A stretch of DNA of 7,884 nt from Bacteroidota bacterium (GTDB taxonomy: Bacteria > Bacteroidota > Bacteroidia > Bacteroidales > VadinHA17). The position numbers were made by a program, and so were the translations under genes. This document shows positions 7,083 through 7,884 of this stretch, piece after piece. The stretch covers positions 1 through 7,884 of the forward strand of contig DAOWNN010000095.1 in NCBI GenBank assembly GCA_030642585.1. The letters are read 5' to 3'. Position 1 is the stretch's first letter. The number at the start of each line of letters is the position of its first letter. The notes under the pieces were generated by a model, which saw only the letters and a list, made by a program, of their open reading frames with translations, had not been told where the DNA came from and made no database searches.

Positions 7083-7096
7083 TGAATGTATTTTCA
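7083..7096. promoter_or_regulatory. ARG box upstream of argG
   Basis: TGAATGTATTTTCA matches the ARG-box core at 12 of 14 positions. It sits inside a cleaner palindrome, CATGAA (7081-7086) and TTCATG (7093-7098) around a six-base centre. It lies 33 bases before the argG ATG. No convincing partner box is present 21 bases to either side, so this is a single site, unlike the argR pair. The same palindrome could form a short RNA hairpin, which is the alternative reading. Confidence 0.55.
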
Positions 7097-7129
7097 TGTA
7101 TCAGATCATCATTAATAATAAACTAAACT

Positions 7130-7884
7130 ATGAAAAAAGAAAAAGTAATACTCGCCTACAGTGGTGGATTAGACACATCTGTAATACTAAAATGGCTTGT
7201 TGATAAGAAATTTGAAGTTATTGCATTCGTTGCAGATGTTGGTCAGGATGAAGATTTTGATCTTATGACAAAGAAGGCAGAAAGCCTTGGTGCCTCAAAG
7301 GTGATTGTTTCCGATTTAAAAAATGAATTTGTTACAGATTACATTTTCCCAGCCATTCAGGCAAATGCCATTTATGAAGGAAGATATTTACTGGGAACAG
7401 CACTGGCAAGACCAGTCATTTCAAAAGAACAAATCCGTTTGGCATTAAAAGAAAATGCCCCAATTGTTTCTCATGGATCCACCGGAAAAGGGAATGATCA
7501 GGTAAGGTTTGAATTGGCTTATTATGCTTTAAACCCTGATATACAGGTTTTTTCTCCATGGAAAGATCTTGAATTTCTGGATACATTCAAAGGCAGGACT
7601 GACATGTTGAATTATGCTAAAGAAAAAAAGATACCAGTGAAGGCCTCCCTTAAAAAGCCATACAGTGAAGATGATAACCTGATGCATATCAGTCATGAAG
7701 CAGGCATACTTGAAGATCCACTATATTCCCCTGATAAAGATATTTATACAAAAATATGTTTACCTCAGGATGCACCAGACAAGGAATGCCATCTCGAAAT
7801 ACTGTTTAAGAATGGACTTCCCGTAAATGTCTTAAACACAGATGATAAGTCATCCTATGCTGATCCCCTTGAGCTCTTTGTTTA
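7130..7884 (+). CDS. argG: Argininosuccinate synthase, N-terminal 251 residues (3' end outside window)
   Basis: This cytosolic enzyme joins citrulline and aspartate, using ATP, to form argininosuccinate, the penultimate step to arginine. The start is ATG at 7130, and the frame stays open to the window edge after 251 codons; family members are usually about 400 residues. The ATP pyrophosphatase loop SGGLDTS is at residues 11-17. Further conserved blocks are YEGRYLLGTALARP at 82-95, HGSTGKGNDQVRFE at 115-128, GRTD at 155-158, the SEDDNLMHIS block at 179-188, and EAGILEDP at 190-197. All are intact. The gene begins 97 bases after argR. No good TAnnTTTG promoter is visible in that gap, so argG may be read through from argR, with the ARG box at 7083-7096 as a second control point. 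There is no Shine-Dalgarno; the sequence before the start is A-rich. Confidence 0.97.
   Translation, partial: MKKEKVILAYSGGLDTSVILKWLVDKKFEVIAFVADVGQDEDFDLMTKKAESLGASKVIVSDLKNEFVTDYIFPAIQANAIYEGRYLLGTALARPVISKEQIRLALKENAPIVSHGSTGKGNDQVRFELAYYALNPDIQVFSPWKDLEFLDTFKGRTDMLNYAKEKKIPVKASLKKPYSEDDNLMHISHEAGILEDPLYSPDKDIYTKICLPQDAPDKECHLEILFKNGLPVNVLNTDDKSSYADPLELFV

Overview
The window looks like ordinary chromosome from a member of the Bacteroidota. Three things suggest this. The promoters read as TTTG, a 19-22 base spacer, then TAnnTTTG, which is the Bacteroidota pattern. None of the start codons has a recognisable Shine-Dalgarno sequence. The carbamoyl phosphate synthase, ABC transporter and glycosyltransferase proteins also have the character of that phylum. 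No rRNA, tRNA, insertion sequence, CRISPR array or phage gene was seen. The genus cannot be fixed from this sequence.

Layout, left to right. Bases 2-82 hold the last 26 codons of an unidentified gene, ending at a possible weak hairpin terminator. Next is a two-gene unit on the plus strand (187-1934): an ABC transporter ATPase of the BcrA/LanF type and its ABC-2 type membrane partner. Its stop codon directly abuts the stop codon of a convergent minus-strand gene, a membrane-anchored family 2 glycosyltransferase (1935-3086). Upstream of that, on the same strand, lies carB (3223-6447), the large subunit of carbamoyl phosphate synthase. Divergent from carB is argR (6550-7032), the arginine repressor, followed by argG (7130 to beyond the window end), argininosuccinate synthase.

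The right half is an arginine biosynthesis locus. CarB makes carbamoyl phosphate, which ornithine carbamoyltransferase (not in the window) uses to make citrulline. ArgG then joins citrulline to aspartate. ArgR with arginine as co-repressor should shut the locus down. The 102-base carB-argR gap can be read almost base by base: two back-to-back promoters, and two ARG-box-like operators exactly 21 bases apart, one over the argR -7 element and one ending two bases before the argR start. A third ARG-box-like palindrome sits just upstream of argG. The CarB protein resembles the eukaryotic CPS1/CPA2/CAD type more than E. coli CarB, and no carA gene is adjacent. These are the most interesting points. 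I see no evidence of a wholly undescribed system in this window.
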